Shown here: piece after piece, positions 1-10,672 of the stretch
How the letters are laid out: every line of letters begins with the position of its first letter
Numbering within the stretch: position 1 is the stretch's first letter
Source: Phyto melanocephala
Taxonomy: Eukaryota > Arthropoda > Insecta > Diptera > Rhinophoridae
Assembly: GCA_941918925.1 (NCBI GenBank)
Contig: OW799236.1
Span: 70,150,465 to 70,214,464, forward strand
Length of the DNA stretch: 64,000 bases
Direction of reading: 5' to 3'
Program-made: the position numbers and the translations under genes
Notes under the pieces: model-generated
Databases searched by the model: none
What the model was told of the DNA's origin: nothing
Seen by the model: the letters and a program-made list of their open reading frames with translations, nothing else

Positions 1-612
1 ACGTAGCCCCACAGGAAATAATCGAGAGGTGTCAAATCGCACGACCTTGGAGGCCAATTGACAGGTCCATTTCTCGAAATCAACTTATCGCCAAATTTTG
101 ATTTCAATAAGTCGATGGTTGCGTTCGCCGTATGGCACGTAGCGCCATCCTGTTGAAACCACATCTCCTCCGGATCAATGGCATCCATATTTTCAAACAA
201 AAAATCATTGATCATGGTGCGGTAACGATCTCCATTGACCATAACGCGAGCTCCGGCCTCATTTTTGAAGAAATAAGGTCCGATGATGCCACCAGCGTGA
301 AAACCGCACCAAACGGTTTATTTTTCTGGATGTAATGGAGTCTGTAGGGTCTCTTGTGGATTGGTCTCGCTTATTAACAAACCCGTTAAGCCAAAAATGC
401 GCCTCATCGCTGAACACAATTTTGCGATAAAATTGGACGTCCAGAATGCGCTTCGTCAAGAACAGCCGCGGTGCCCATATGCCCGAAATCATTTTCAAAT
501 GTTAATGTCACGTATTGATCTTTCGAATAAAAAAAATATTTTGATTACAATTTAATTTTTTGTGTTATTTTTTACAATTTCAAGTTCTATCGGGCTTAAA
601 AAAACACCCTTT
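1..612 (-). mobile_element. Rosa-like mariner relic, rearranged copy 1
   Basis: Decayed transposase reading on the minus strand. The first catalytic block (FSDEAHFWLNG, near 380-410) and the WCG..AGG..GPYFF region (near 260-320) are recognisable. The QQDGAT block around the second aspartate (near 150) and the motif that follows it are also visible, before the window edge cuts the element off. Tc1/mariner transposases cut and paste DNA at TA sites. The outer end near 597-612 carries a CACCCTTT-type terminal repeat followed by TA. The DNA helix-turn-helix region that should lie between this end and the first catalytic block is absent. In its place is sequence (about 430-600) matching the 3' end of the copy at 62,912-63,760 in inverted orientation, so this copy is a fold-back derivative. 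Stops and frameshifts make it a pseudogene. The family assignment rests on the relatives further along the window. Confidence 0.75.
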
Positions 613-613
613 A

Positions 614-1100
614 TAATTTTGATTATGTGTCTATACTGTATGCTTATGCATGACATGAATATGCAAATAGACCTGAATGTTAATGAATGTGTGTGTGTGT
701 GTGTGCGTAAGTGACTATAAGCATGTTAAACATAAACAAAAATTATATACAATGCAATTACCCCTATAAAATGAAAACTGACCGAATTCAACTAAATGCA
801 ACTTGCCGCAATTGTTTGATCATGAGAAGAGAATGCAAGATAGTTTGCACTTGCGAATGTCTAAAAAACACATAAACATTCATATCAGTTTGATATAGTT
901 TTAAAACCCATTGAGAAAAAAAACCAAACAAATAGACAAACAGACATGGCATCTACTACTTATGCAGGATGTAAGATCCTACATCTCACTTTACTCGTAA
1001 ATTAAGTATGTAATTGTTTGTGCTAACATCCTGATTTTTGTTGTCCTTGTTGCTGTTACGACTTTCATTGTTATTGTTGTTACAATTGCATTGCTTTAAA
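614..1100. other. Unassigned AT-rich spacer
   Basis: No coding frame or recognised element. It holds a short GT microsatellite near 690-705 and TTG-rich runs near 1040-1090 of the kind common in fly non-coding DNA. Confidence 0.5.
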
Positions 1101-1104
1101 AATA

Positions 1105-1762
1105 CGAGCTTCGGCCGTGCCGAATCTCATATACCCTTCACAACGTGTAGTCATGAAATAACAGTAGTTTGTGTCACCATTCATTCCATATGAAATACGT
1201 ACATACATATATAAAAACATCCCATTGTAAAATTATAAATTCACGTATGTATGTTAAAAAAACGAAAAAAAAAAAATTAAAAAAAAATTAAAAAAAAAAA
1301 AAATTTAAAAAAATATAAAAAAAAAATTTTTTTGGCTCAGCTGGGATTCGATGCCACGTTTTCTCTAACCAGTATACACGTTTGTATGTATGTATGTTGT
1401 TGTTGTAATGTTGTTTTTGTGAATAAAAAATCGAGGTGGTCGTGGGTTTTTGCTCATATCTCAGTTGTTTATGTAGCGATGTTTCTGATTTTCAATAGCG
1501 ATCTACTCCCGAATATTTCTGATATTTTAATACCTCACCCGGGTCCAACCTATGTCGATGGGCTTCAAAAAGTTGATTTCAACATACACACGGACAGACG
1601 GTCAGACGGACAGACGGACAGACTGACAGGGCTTAATCGACTCCCCTATTCATAAGCTTTCAGAAAATATATACTTTATGGGGTCGGAAATCAAAATTGT
1701 AGAAATTTCACACGGAATGACAAACCTATATATACCCTTTTTCACTGTGTGAAGGGTATAAA
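1105..1762 (+). repeat. Dispersed repeat family A, copy 1
   Basis: It starts with a small hairpin (TTCGGCCGTGCCGAA) followed by ATACCCTTCACA and ends with GTGTGAAGGGTATAAAA, so the two ends form a subterminal inverted repeat. In between come an A/T homopolymer tract (about 1255-1330), a TGGCTCAGCTGGGATTCGA segment, a run of CAGACGGA repeats (about 1590-1625) and a TTTATGGGGTCGGAAAT block. The same modules in the same order recur at 26,699-27,531 and, inverted, at 43,551-44,085. No protein is encoded; small open frames inside it are chance. This looks like a non-autonomous element of unknown class. Confidence 0.75.
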
Positions 1763-2495
1763 AACAAAGTTCAAATTTTGACAAAGGTTTTGATAAGTTT
1801 TAACACACAAACACCCATGAACAGACATACATACATACTAAGTCACGTCACCCACATTTACACATCCAACTTTCCTGTGACCATAACAGTTTTATGGGCA
1901 AAATTTTTGCTGCAAACACACAAAAAAATATCTAATGCCAGCAATTTACATATCAGAGTTAAGGAAATGTACAAAGAAGTTTATACGAGTAATTGATTCT
2001 TCTCTAAATTTTGTATTAGAAGGTTTAAGGGTTAGTGAGTTCGAGGCAAGAGAAATGCATGAACAAAAATTTTACAAAAAGGCAAAAAGAAAATATATTT
2101 TAGTGTTCATAAGAGACAATAGTAAAGGATTCTGTGTAAAAATATTTAACTTAGGTGAAATAATAAAGAAAAAAGAATTTTTTAGATTTTGTATTTTTTT
2201 TTAATTTTTATTTTAAAAATTTTTATATATTTAAAACGAGCTACCAACTTAAAAAATTACATTCATCTAAGTCGGAAAGTCATAATTTTTACTCAATTAG
2301 TTTCTGAAGCAGTTTGTTGACACACAAATTTTAAGGAAATATTTCCCTTTATTGCCTTGCACGAAATTTTAAGCCCACAAACACTCCCCAGGTTTATAAT
2401 TTGGTTTGTCCACAGTCATATGTCCGCAGTTATATAAAAAGTAAAATATATAGCCCCGAGAATTTTTTTGCTTTTAGACATTACAAGAATCTTAA
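1763..2495. other. Unassigned AT-rich spacer
   Basis: No recognisable gene or repeat. Open frames here (for example around 1780-2200) have biased AT-rich composition and no recognisable domain. Confidence 0.45.
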
Positions 2496-2640
2496 TACCG
2501 GGTGTTTTTTCCAGCGATCAGTTTTCAGGCTATCAAGTAATTTGGTTTCGCATTTCAACAGGAACAGACTAACACCTGAACAAAGTTGTACAAATTTAAA
2601 TGATTTATTGAAGGTAACGTCTGATAACCTCATAGTTTAA
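2496..2640 (+). mobile_element. Mariner 5' end fragment
   Basis: A CCGGGTGTTTTTTCC sequence matches the terminal repeat of the rosa-like mariners in this window. It is followed within about 80 bases by a frame reading NRNRLTPEQ, which corresponds to the N-terminal start of those transposases (NRLTxEQR in the copies at 11.4 kb and 63.7 kb). Similarity is lost after about 2640. This is a small broken end of a DD41D mariner with no catalytic part. Confidence 0.5.
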
Positions 2641-3545
2641 CGTTTCAGAAAAGTGAATTGGTTTCCGAGATTTTCTGCGGGGATATGTGAAGCCGGTACT
2701 CTACGCCGAAAAGCCTAAAATTATTTACCACTTGTGTTCGATATACGAACACAAATATTGTTAAAAGTCATAGAAAATTGGACCTCTAGATTAGATTACG
2801 TTTTGGCCATCCGCACAGTGGTTCTTCCCATACGACAAAAATAAAAAAATCTATGTTTATATATTGGTATTGTAGCTAAATAAATAGTCGCTAATGCCAT
2901 CAAATTTAAGTATTTTTAGTTTGTTTTGATGGTTCTAACGGTACTTCCTAAATGAAAGCAACATATGTACGACCGTGGACAGAAGCGAATAGTTACCTAA
3001 AATTTAAAGGAAAACAAAGTGTAGTCCCAACTTTGAAAGTGTAATTTATAAAAGTGCCTGAATGAAATTTCTGAACATGGAAACTAAAGTATTTAGATGG
3101 TATTATCATTATTTTTAAGCAATAACAAGTTTATAAATTGTGTTGTCGATTTTAGAAAAGCAAATTTTAATAAGGTGTCTTTTTGATCCTGTTTTGTTAT
3201 TCTTTGCTAAATCTATTTAGAGTTTTTGTTACTTTCCCAACCGAATGCAGTGGCCGAATTAGTGTATAAATGCTGATACAAGACTATAGTTTAAAATAAT
3301 ATTAATTTCATGTGCAGGGGTTTGCAGGTTTCTAAATAAAATTCAATAAACTAACCTAACTATTTTGTTTTAAAGCGTATTTTTTCCATCAAATGTGAGT
3401 GTTAGTTATAGCTGGTTGTTGCAAGTTATGTCAATAAACAAATGTAGCATGTGTTGTTGTTGTTCTGCGTCCACTCTGTGATTCCTTAGCTTATCTTATT
3501 TTTTTAATTTTGTCGTAGGAACATCTCATGAATGCATATTTTCAC
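2641..3545. other. Spacer with candidate Transib left end
   Basis: No gene. A CACAGTGG sequence at 2814-2821 resembles the first bases of Transib terminal repeats and the RAG signal heptamer, and lies upstream of the Transib-like coding relic. No matching right end was found, so the assignment is weak. Confidence 0.3.
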
Positions 3546-3549
3546 GCAT

Positions 3550-5443
3550 GTACATTTTTGAAATTTGGTGCTCCAAAAATGGGTCAAAGACGAAGGCTCA
3601 GCAAGTTTTTGAGGATGTAGTCAGAAACACACATTTTGAAGGTGACGAGCACACGTTTTGTGATTTACTAAAATGTGTAAAATATTAATGTAGACGAGTT
3701 GGAGAGATGTGGAAAAAAAAACAGTCGCGTAAAGTCAGACGTTTTAAGAAACCACTCGGGTTGGCTCTCTTACAGAGAGGCTCGAAACCCTAACTTTGCC
3801 ATATGAAGATGAAGGATCCAGAGCAAAAAAACGTGGTCGCCCAACTGTTGATCTCTCATCATGCTCCAAAAGAACTAAACGACGAAGAATAGCAAAGTCG
3901 GCAGAAACTGATAAGTTTGCAGCTGATACCTTACGTGAAGTACATTTAGATTCAAATCCATTTTTTCTGGAAGTTACTGCCACCGAAGTTCTTTCACTAA
4001 TAATTGATACAAATTTAACAAAACATCAGTATTTACAAATCAGAGATTTTATAAACTCTAAGCTGTCGCATAATATTTTGCCCAGTTATAAAAAGATTTT
4101 AAGTGAAAAGAAAAAAAGTTATCCAGATGCAGAATCTGTTGCCGTGAGTGAATCACAGGCTGAAGTGGAGCTACAAAGTTTACTTGACCATACGGCTTCA
4201 CGTATATTAGATCTACACACTGATTGATATTGATTGATATTGAGCGTCAAATCGGATGTAGACGTAAGCAATCTTGTTTTGATAGGCAAATAGGGATTCG
4301 ATGGAAGCTCTGGATACAGTGAATATAAGCAACGGGTTAATAATAGTTGTCTACAAGACAATAGTTTATTTGTTACATCTTATGTGCCCCTTTAATTAGT
4401 TACTAAATCTTCGAGACCACTAGATGCTAAAATAATATGGAAAAATCCTCGTCCGTCGTCTCGGCCAATAAGATTTAATTTTAAAAAAGAGAAACCACAA
4501 GTTTGCCTTGAAGAGAGGAATTATTTTACGAAAAAAATTGATTTGTTAAAGTGCACAGAATATTTTAAATCTGGACAGAAAATATACGTTGAACACAAAA
4601 TGCAGCTGACTATGGTTGATGAAAAAGCATGCAACGCACTAAGTCAAACGTCGTCTGCTAAGTGTTATACATACATGCCAAGTGAAACCAACAAATATGA
4701 ATAATTTAGATAAATGTCTGCAAAGAGCCGTCCACAAGGATAATTATGAGTTTGGGTTATCTCCTTTACATTCATATATTCAATTTTTTTAATATTTCAT
4801 TCATGTTTCGTATAGACTAGATCTCAAAAAATGGCAAATAAGGTCGGAAGATGACAAAAACCAATTCATGAAAAGAAAAAATTAATTTAGAACAAAGTTT
4901 AGATCACAAATGGGTTTGATAGTAGACAAGCCACAAGCGGGGGGTAGTGGGACATCAAACGATGGGAACACGGCTAGAAAATTTTTTTAATAATACTGGT
5001 TTGGCTGCTCAAATAACGGGCGTTGACGAAGACCTCATACTTAGATGTGCAGCCTTACTACAAGCTATGTCATCAGGGTATAAAATAAACGCCAATACAT
5101 TTAAAGAATTCACACTTGACACTGCTAAAGGGCTTATAGAGGAGTACCCTTGGTTTTATCTCCCACCTTCAGTTCACAAGATCCTACTTCATGGTTCTGA
5201 AGTAACATAAAGCGCTATAATATCCATTAGAGAACTATCAGAGGAAGCTGCGGAAGTCAAAAACAAGGATATTAAAAGATACTGGCTCCAACATACGAGG
5301 AAAACTTCTCGAATTGCAACAAATACGGATTTACTTAATATATTATTGTTGAGATCGGATCCATTTATTACAGGTCAACGAAAACTGCCATGCAAAAAGA
5401 AAAGTGCATTATTAAAATCTGCAATAGAATTGCTACAAGAATA
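3550..5443 (+). pseudogene. Transib (RAG1-like) transposase relic
   Basis: Fragments of one protein in shifting frames. 3796-4227 gives a basic N-terminal part (KKRGRPTVDLSSCSKRTKRRR) of the kind seen in Transib proteins. About 4430-4690 contains QLTMVDEKACNAL followed by an AKCYTYM stretch, at the place where relatives have a cysteine pair. About 4890-5210 contains SNDGNTARKFF, then PPSVHKILLHGSEV. After a stop, about 5212-5440 contains LSEEAAEVKNKDIKRYW, RKTSR and LLRSDPFI, ending at a stop near 5443. The NGNxARK, HK.L.H..E and EGNES/EEAxExxNK blocks parallel the C-terminal catalytic core of RAG1 and of Transib transposases, which cut DNA beside CAC-ended terminal repeats. At least four stops or shifts make it dead. 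It is recognised from remembered family patterns, not from a search. Confidence 0.6.
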
Positions 5444-5960
5444 AATATTTAACGCATGTTTTCATTGAAGTTTAAAACGTCCTTATATTTCTTCCAAATG
5501 CATACATTTGTTACTTGAACTGTATGTTAAAAGAATAAAGTGTTTAATTTTATAAAATTAAATGTAATATCTCTTACCTTTCTATTTAATAATAATTAAT
5601 CTGAGGATTGCAGAAAAAGCACATGTTCAGGTATTTTTGCGTTAGAATTATATTTGTAAAATATAAAAAGTGGGCGTTATACAATTGCGACCATGCAAAC
5701 TATTTTTGTCGCTATCCCCCATACAAAAGGAACCAGTGTGAGCCGGTCAGATGTCAGGAGCCTGTTAGTTCTACAAGTTACAGTCTTAAGTATAATTCTT
5801 ACAAGTGCTGATGAACCGTGTGTCATTAAAATTGGCACAACAATTGTAGCTTTTAGTAATTTTAAACTACAATTCCTACAAGTACAAGCTCTTGCATATA
5901 TTGTGGTTTTAATTTTACACTTCTTTTTTACTATTACTCAAAATGCTAAAATATCTTTAA
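5444..5960. other. Spacer between Transib relic and repeat B
   Basis: No supported gene. Open frames at 5608-6055 run into the neighbouring repeat and lack recognisable domains. The Transib right terminal repeat would be expected here but none (CCACTGTG-like) is visible. Confidence 0.4.
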
Positions 5961-8118
5961 AACAAGTAAGAGCACTATATTCGGCTGTGCTGAATCTTTT
6001 ATACCCACCACCAATTTTGTGTACATTTAAATCACAATATTTATTATTTTGTTAATCATTATGGAATAATCTCTTTATAATAAAATATGTATCACTTTTT
6101 TTGTAGAGGGTGGTTAAATTTTAAGGGCCCATGTTGAAGGTGAATTACACCAAGTCTTAAAATTAGTTTTCTGCATTTCATTTGACATTTATCAATCTCA
6201 AACTTACTCAATTTGATCCGTAGAAAGATACGCAAATGAGCAACGCTTTAAAGCTATTCAGGTTTTTTATAAAAATGGGCGTTCAAATCAAAATGTGTTT
6301 TGTGCACTTCGTAACTCTTTTGATCAACATAATCGTTCAAATTCGTCCACAATCGGGAGAATTGTAAAAAATATTTTAATTTCTGCAAAACAGGTCTGTA
6401 TAAAATGTTAGAAAATCTGTGAATGCCTTCTTAGTTCGTTGAATGGGAACCACTGCTGGTTTTTGCGATAGTGTGGCAAAAGAGCAGTCAACCTCGACTC
6501 ATCATCATGCCCAACAATTGAGCATCAACATTGTCATTGAAAATTTGGACCATCAGATAGAGGAGTGGCGCCAAGGATGGGGGGCCATTTGGCCGATATT
6601 TTGTTAAATATATAATTGAACCATACAAATATTATCATTGTAAAAAGAAATGATAATAATTTCTTAAATAATTTGTGTTTTATTTAAAATCAACATCGGC
6701 CCTTAAAATTTAATCACTTCGATATGATAGTAAAGTGTTTTCGTAAATTTAGTCTTTTAGTAAAAGTGGGCGTTAAAGTAGGAGTGTCAATAAAGTTTCT
6801 GCTAATAAATACAACTTAGATATTTCAACATACTCCTTTATTTTCCCAAAAACTTTGTCAATAGAGAAATTACATGAATTTAAGATAAACGGTTATATGG
6901 GAGGTAGGCGTTGAAGTGGGCGTGCCACCTAAACTTTTCGGCACACCAATGACATTGATTAGAAGGATATATGTAGCAAATCTTGTCAACATATCTCTAA
7001 TTTTGGCGGTTTTATGAGCTTTTAAATTTCATTAACGGTAGATAACATGAAAAGTGGGCGTTATAGTAAGCGTGTCAAAGTTATTTTTGCTAATGAGTAC
7101 AACTTAGATGTTTCAATATAGTCCTTTATTATTCCAAAATCTTTATTAATAGAGAAATTATATGAATTTAAGGTAGAACGTTATATGGGAGGTGGGCGTA
7201 AAAGTGGGCGTGGCATCTTTATATTCTGGCACAGTAATGACATTGCCTGGGGGAAAATACGTAGCAAATTTTATCATCATACCTCTAATTTTGGCGGTTT
7301 TATGAGCTTTTAAATTTCATTAACGGTAGATAACGTGAAAAGTGAGCGTTATAGTAGGCGTGTCAAAGATGTTGTTCCGAATGACCACAACTTAAGTGTT
7401 TCAATATAGCCCTTTATTATTCCAAAATATTTATTAATAGAGAAATTATATGAATTTTGGGTAAAACGTTATATGGGAGGTGGGCGTAAAAGTGGGCGTG
7501 GCACATTGATTTTCCGTTACAAAAAAGCGTCTCACCAAAAAGCAAAGTGTGCAAAATTTCAGAGTCGTACATTCAATTTTGTTGCTTTTATGACGTTTTT
7601 GTTTTTAAATATACCGAAAAATACACTGTGCGGTATAAATTTTCGTACATTTTGATCGATAACTCTTCTCCTAATGCATAGATTTAGATAATTTTCTGGG
7701 AAAAATATTGTTTTTACTCAGAAAATATATATTCGAAGTTGCATGAGTCTACGTTAATGTGTTTGGACACAATTCCATTTTTTTCGATGTTTGAAGGACA
7801 CGGTTTTTTCGACCTACTCTTGCTTTTCGAGCTATAACTCTCTTCCTAATATTCCGATTTAGCCCATTTTCAATACCAAACAAACCTTGTCTATAAGAAA
7901 GATTCTGGCAAAATGTGTGCCCCCTAGCTTTTTCGGTGCGACCTCTATCGTGCTTTCAACAGACGGACAGACGGACGGACATAGCTAGATCGTCATCATA
8001 CCAAACCCTGATTCAGAATATATATACTTTATGGGGTCTAAAATGGATATTTCGATGTGTTACAAACGGAATGACAGAATGAAATAACCCCCACCATCTT
8101 TTTGGTGGCGGGTATAAA
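5961..8118 (+). repeat. Dispersed repeat family B, copy 1
   Basis: It shares its first 50 bases with family A (CAAGTAAGAGCACTATATTCGG, then TATACCCACCACCA) and ends with TTGGTGGCGGGTATAAA, again giving subterminal inverted repeats. The body differs from family A: it has several diverged units of the motif GTGGGCGT..AAAGTGGGCGTG spaced roughly 250-300 bases apart (6760, 6910, 7050, 7195, 7340, 7480), then a CAGACGGACAGACGGACGGACAT tract near 7960 and the TTTATGGGGTCTAAAAT block. A mariner-derived element is embedded near its left end. No protein frame is supported. It probably moves non-autonomously. Confidence 0.75.
6106..6717 (+). mobile_element. Mariner-derived element captured in repeat B
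   Basis: Imperfect terminal inverted repeats of about 27 bases (AGGGTGGTTAAATTTTAAGG at the left, its inverse with changes near 6690-6717) enclose a partial transposase. The frame at about 6232-6390 reads YANEQRFKAIQVFYKNGRSN and then STIGRIVKNI, which is the N-terminal helix-turn-helix region of Tc1/mariner transposases. The catalytic domain is missing. The same internal remnant is present in the family B copy at 33.8-34.3 kb, and its right edge is present at 58.6 kb, so it became a fixed part of the family before B spread. Confidence 0.7.
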
Positions 8119-8470
8119 AACGCAATAAAATACATTTTAGTAATATTTCATAAAGTTTCTGAATAAAATAAACTGTTTTTATATTAAAGTACTCAATAAA
8201 TATATGAAAATTTTAAAGGTTATTTTAAATACTTTTGCACTTAAGGGTACTCTAACGGCATGCCTCATGCGTCTGTCGTAAAGTTAGTCATCACTTTATC
8301 CATGTTTTCAGGCGAGCTACGTTACAAACAAAGCGGTATTAATTGCAATTACTAAGCATTTAACTACTCTGCACACAGTGGCAAGTCAGCTTTTGCGTTG
8401 TATATGGTTCTTGTTTCTAACATTATCAGCTGCTGCTACTGCACTGTGAGAGAATTGTTTCTATTTTTCA
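8119..8470. other. Unassigned spacer
   Basis: No gene or recognised repeat between the end of repeat B and the left end of the nested mariner. Confidence 0.4.
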
Positions 8471-9112
8471 TTGGGTGACTTTTTAAGAGCTATAAGAAAG
8501 TTTAAAAAAAAACACATAAAATTCAGAAAAATTCATGAAATCATTATTTGAATCGATAGTATACAGAAAAAATAAATATGGATTTTAATTAAGAAATTAA
8601 TATTATTAATTAAAAAATTGTTTGATTTTGCTCCAATCATCAAAATGATACTATTAATTAAATGAAAATTAATAGTTTTAATTGAAAAAATATGGAGAAA
8701 AATATCAATTAAAACAGTATTAAAAAATTAATTAAAATTTTCAATAATTTTCAAAAATGATTTTAATTAATTTAATCATGTCTTTATTTGAGATTTGGGT
8801 TTTATAATATTAAAACACTTTTTATATCAATAATATAATTTATTAAACCTGTTTAAAAAAATACAAAAAAAATATTCTTTTTTTTTATATTTGTTTATTC
8901 TTAATTTACTATTTATTTATCAAAGGAATCTATATTTTTAATTATATTTCGTTACTTAAAATATAATAAAATAATGATAAGAAATAGGCTTCCTCACACA
9001 TACACATAATATAACATATCAAAAGCCGGATTTCCAAAAAAAAATTTTTAACATCAACGACCTAGATATAAAGGAACATTAACCGGTAAAAAGGCTTGAT
9101 CAGGCAGAGTGA

Positions 9113-9125
9113 AGAAATTCAACTA
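9113..9125. repeat. 13-bp target duplication, left copy
   Basis: AGAAATTCAACTA here is repeated exactly at 10,207-10,219. The pair flanks the LINE insertion, as expected from target-primed reverse transcription. Confidence 0.8.
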
Positions 9126-10206
9126 GGTTAGGTTAGGTTAGGTTGAAAAGGAGGGGTATAAAAGCCCAAACCCATGACAGGTATACACCTATGCCCAGTT
9201 GGCATGTTGTGCGCTCCATGTGGAAAACGGAATTCCCAAACAAAAAACCATAAACATAACTTCCCATAAATAACGGACTAGTCCAAGAGACCAGTCCCCT
9301 CAATGTAACGCCTTATGGATCTCCAGTTCGAGTTCCCCAGGTATTCCAAGTTCGGCATACTATCTACTGTAAAATTTTCGCGCCTAATATGCCCAAACGC
9401 AGGACAATGACAGAGGTAGTGTACCAGGGTCTCATCCTCTTCCTCACAAGCTCTACATGTCGTCTCCTCAGATAATCCCATGCGTGCTAAATGAGTTCTC
9501 AACTCCGTATGACCTGTAATTACACCGGTTAATTTCCTAAGTGTAGGTCTACTTAGTCTCAGAACCTCCTTTGACTTCCCAAGATTTGGGTCACCCCAGA
9601 GTGTTCTTGTCACCTTACCGACATCAGTGCTTTGCCATTTTCTGACATGTTCTTCCATTGCCCAACGTTTAAGTTCATCCTTAAATCGTTTAAGGGGTTT
9701 GGCGTTCTCCAAAGTTATAGTACTCAAAAGAGCTCCCATTTTGGATAATTTGTCGGCTTTCTCGTTTCCGATCAGCCCGTGATGGCTTGGTATCCATATT
9801 ATCTCCAGATGTTCACAATTTGCATATGAGTTTATCTCACTCTTGCATTGCAAAACGTTCCGGGATTCAACTTTCTCCTTTCTCAATGTCTTAATCACTG
9901 ATTGGCTATCCGTAAAGATACGAATCGGAGTTTCGCTATTCGTTTCCTTTATCCATTTAATTCCTTCCGTAATCGCCATGATCTCAGCCTGAAAAATAGT
10001 GTTGTGATCTGGTAGACGGAAGTATTTGCCTCTATTTCGGCTTATGTCGTATAAGCCCATTCCAGTTTGGTCACCAATCTTTGAACCGTCTGTATAAAGA
10101 TCGATTCCGTGGGTGTTTCCCATCCTGATTATCTCATCCCATTCTCCCTCTTCCGGTATAATGGTGATGCAGTTAATATTCTCATATCTCATCGGGATTT
10201 TATCAC
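9126..10206 (-). mobile_element. 5'-truncated LINE with RNase H, pentanucleotide tail
   Basis: Minus-strand LINE bounded by exact 13-bp duplications. Its 3' end abuts the left duplication with a short tandem tail that reads GGTTAGGTTAGGTTAGGTTG on the plus strand, an (AACCT)n tail in element sense. Only the last kilobase is present, so reverse transcription stopped early. The whole insertion lies inside the AT-rich inverted-repeat element. Confidence 0.8.
9278..10206 (-). pseudogene. LINE ORF2 C-terminal part: RNase H and CCHC tail
   Basis: A long uninterrupted frame of about 310 codons with no true start codon; it opens at the truncation point. RNase H residues are in order: YTDGS (about residue 42), QAEIMAI (glutamate, about 77), FTDSQS (about 103) and GNEKADKLS (about 148). 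RNase H removes the RNA strand after reverse transcription. Downstream is a region ending in CRACEEEDETLVHYLCHCPAF, the cysteine-histidine motif typical of the C-terminus of I/R1-group LINE polyproteins. Endonuclease and reverse transcriptase are missing because of 5' truncation. The frame is otherwise intact, so the insertion is fairly young. Similar but decayed tails occur at 17.3-17.6 kb and 31.5-31.7 kb. Confidence 0.85.
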
Positions 10207-10219
10207 AGAAATTCAACTA
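10207..10219. repeat. 13-bp target duplication, right copy
   Basis: Exact partner of 9113-9125, lying at the 5' truncation point of the LINE. Confidence 0.8.
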
Positions 10220-10672
10220 ACTTACCTATTAAAATGAGAATTCTGAGGAATATAAAGGCACACAATAAATATGTAATGAACTTTGGCATACCTACAATGA
10301 AACCGAAACCATTTATTATATTTAAAGCAGAACATATTTTTATATATGTACATAAGTAAATATGTGCACTTACCAGAACTTTCTCTTGCAGATTGGCGAC
10401 AATTTTTCATTATTTCGCTCCTTGAGCAACAATTATATTAAATTTATTCTTAAAATTAAATTTTCAAGTAAATGTCATTTAAAATAATATATTTTATTTT
10501 TTAAATTTTTTTCAACTGACAGAAATCTCTTTGTTTTTTGAAAATATTCAATATCAATTAAAAAATCTAATTAAATTAATGAAAACTATAATTAGAATTC
10601 AAAAACAAATTAAAAATTTAATTAATCAAACAAATTTTAGCAATATTTTTTTCTGTGTACGGTCCATATAAT

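Larger units (their letters stand above)
8559..10662. mobile_element. AT-rich element with CAGAAAAAA-type inverted ends
   Basis: The left end (TATACAGAAAAAATAAAT, near 8560) is the inverse of the right end (ATATTTTTTTCTGTGTAC, near 10,644-10,662). The flanks inside both ends (8580-8800 and 10,540-10,640) are rich in TTAATTAA-like palindromic motifs. A 5'-truncated LINE was inserted in the middle. Without that LINE the element would be about 1.0 kb. It has no transposase and is best called a MITE-like element; its superfamily is unclear because no target duplication could be fixed. Confidence 0.55.

Noticed and set aside
1332..1655. 107-codon open frame as a gene
   Set aside because: It lies wholly within family A and is reproduced, with breaks, in the other copies; the apparent protein comes from the repeat's CAGACGGA tract and tail.
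5693..6055. 120-codon membrane protein frame
   Set aside because: It runs into the start of family B and has no conserved motif; no splice signals or relatives support it.
9126..9145. Telomere or former chromosome end
   Set aside because: The repeat is only four units long and sits directly beside the target duplication at a LINE 3' end.
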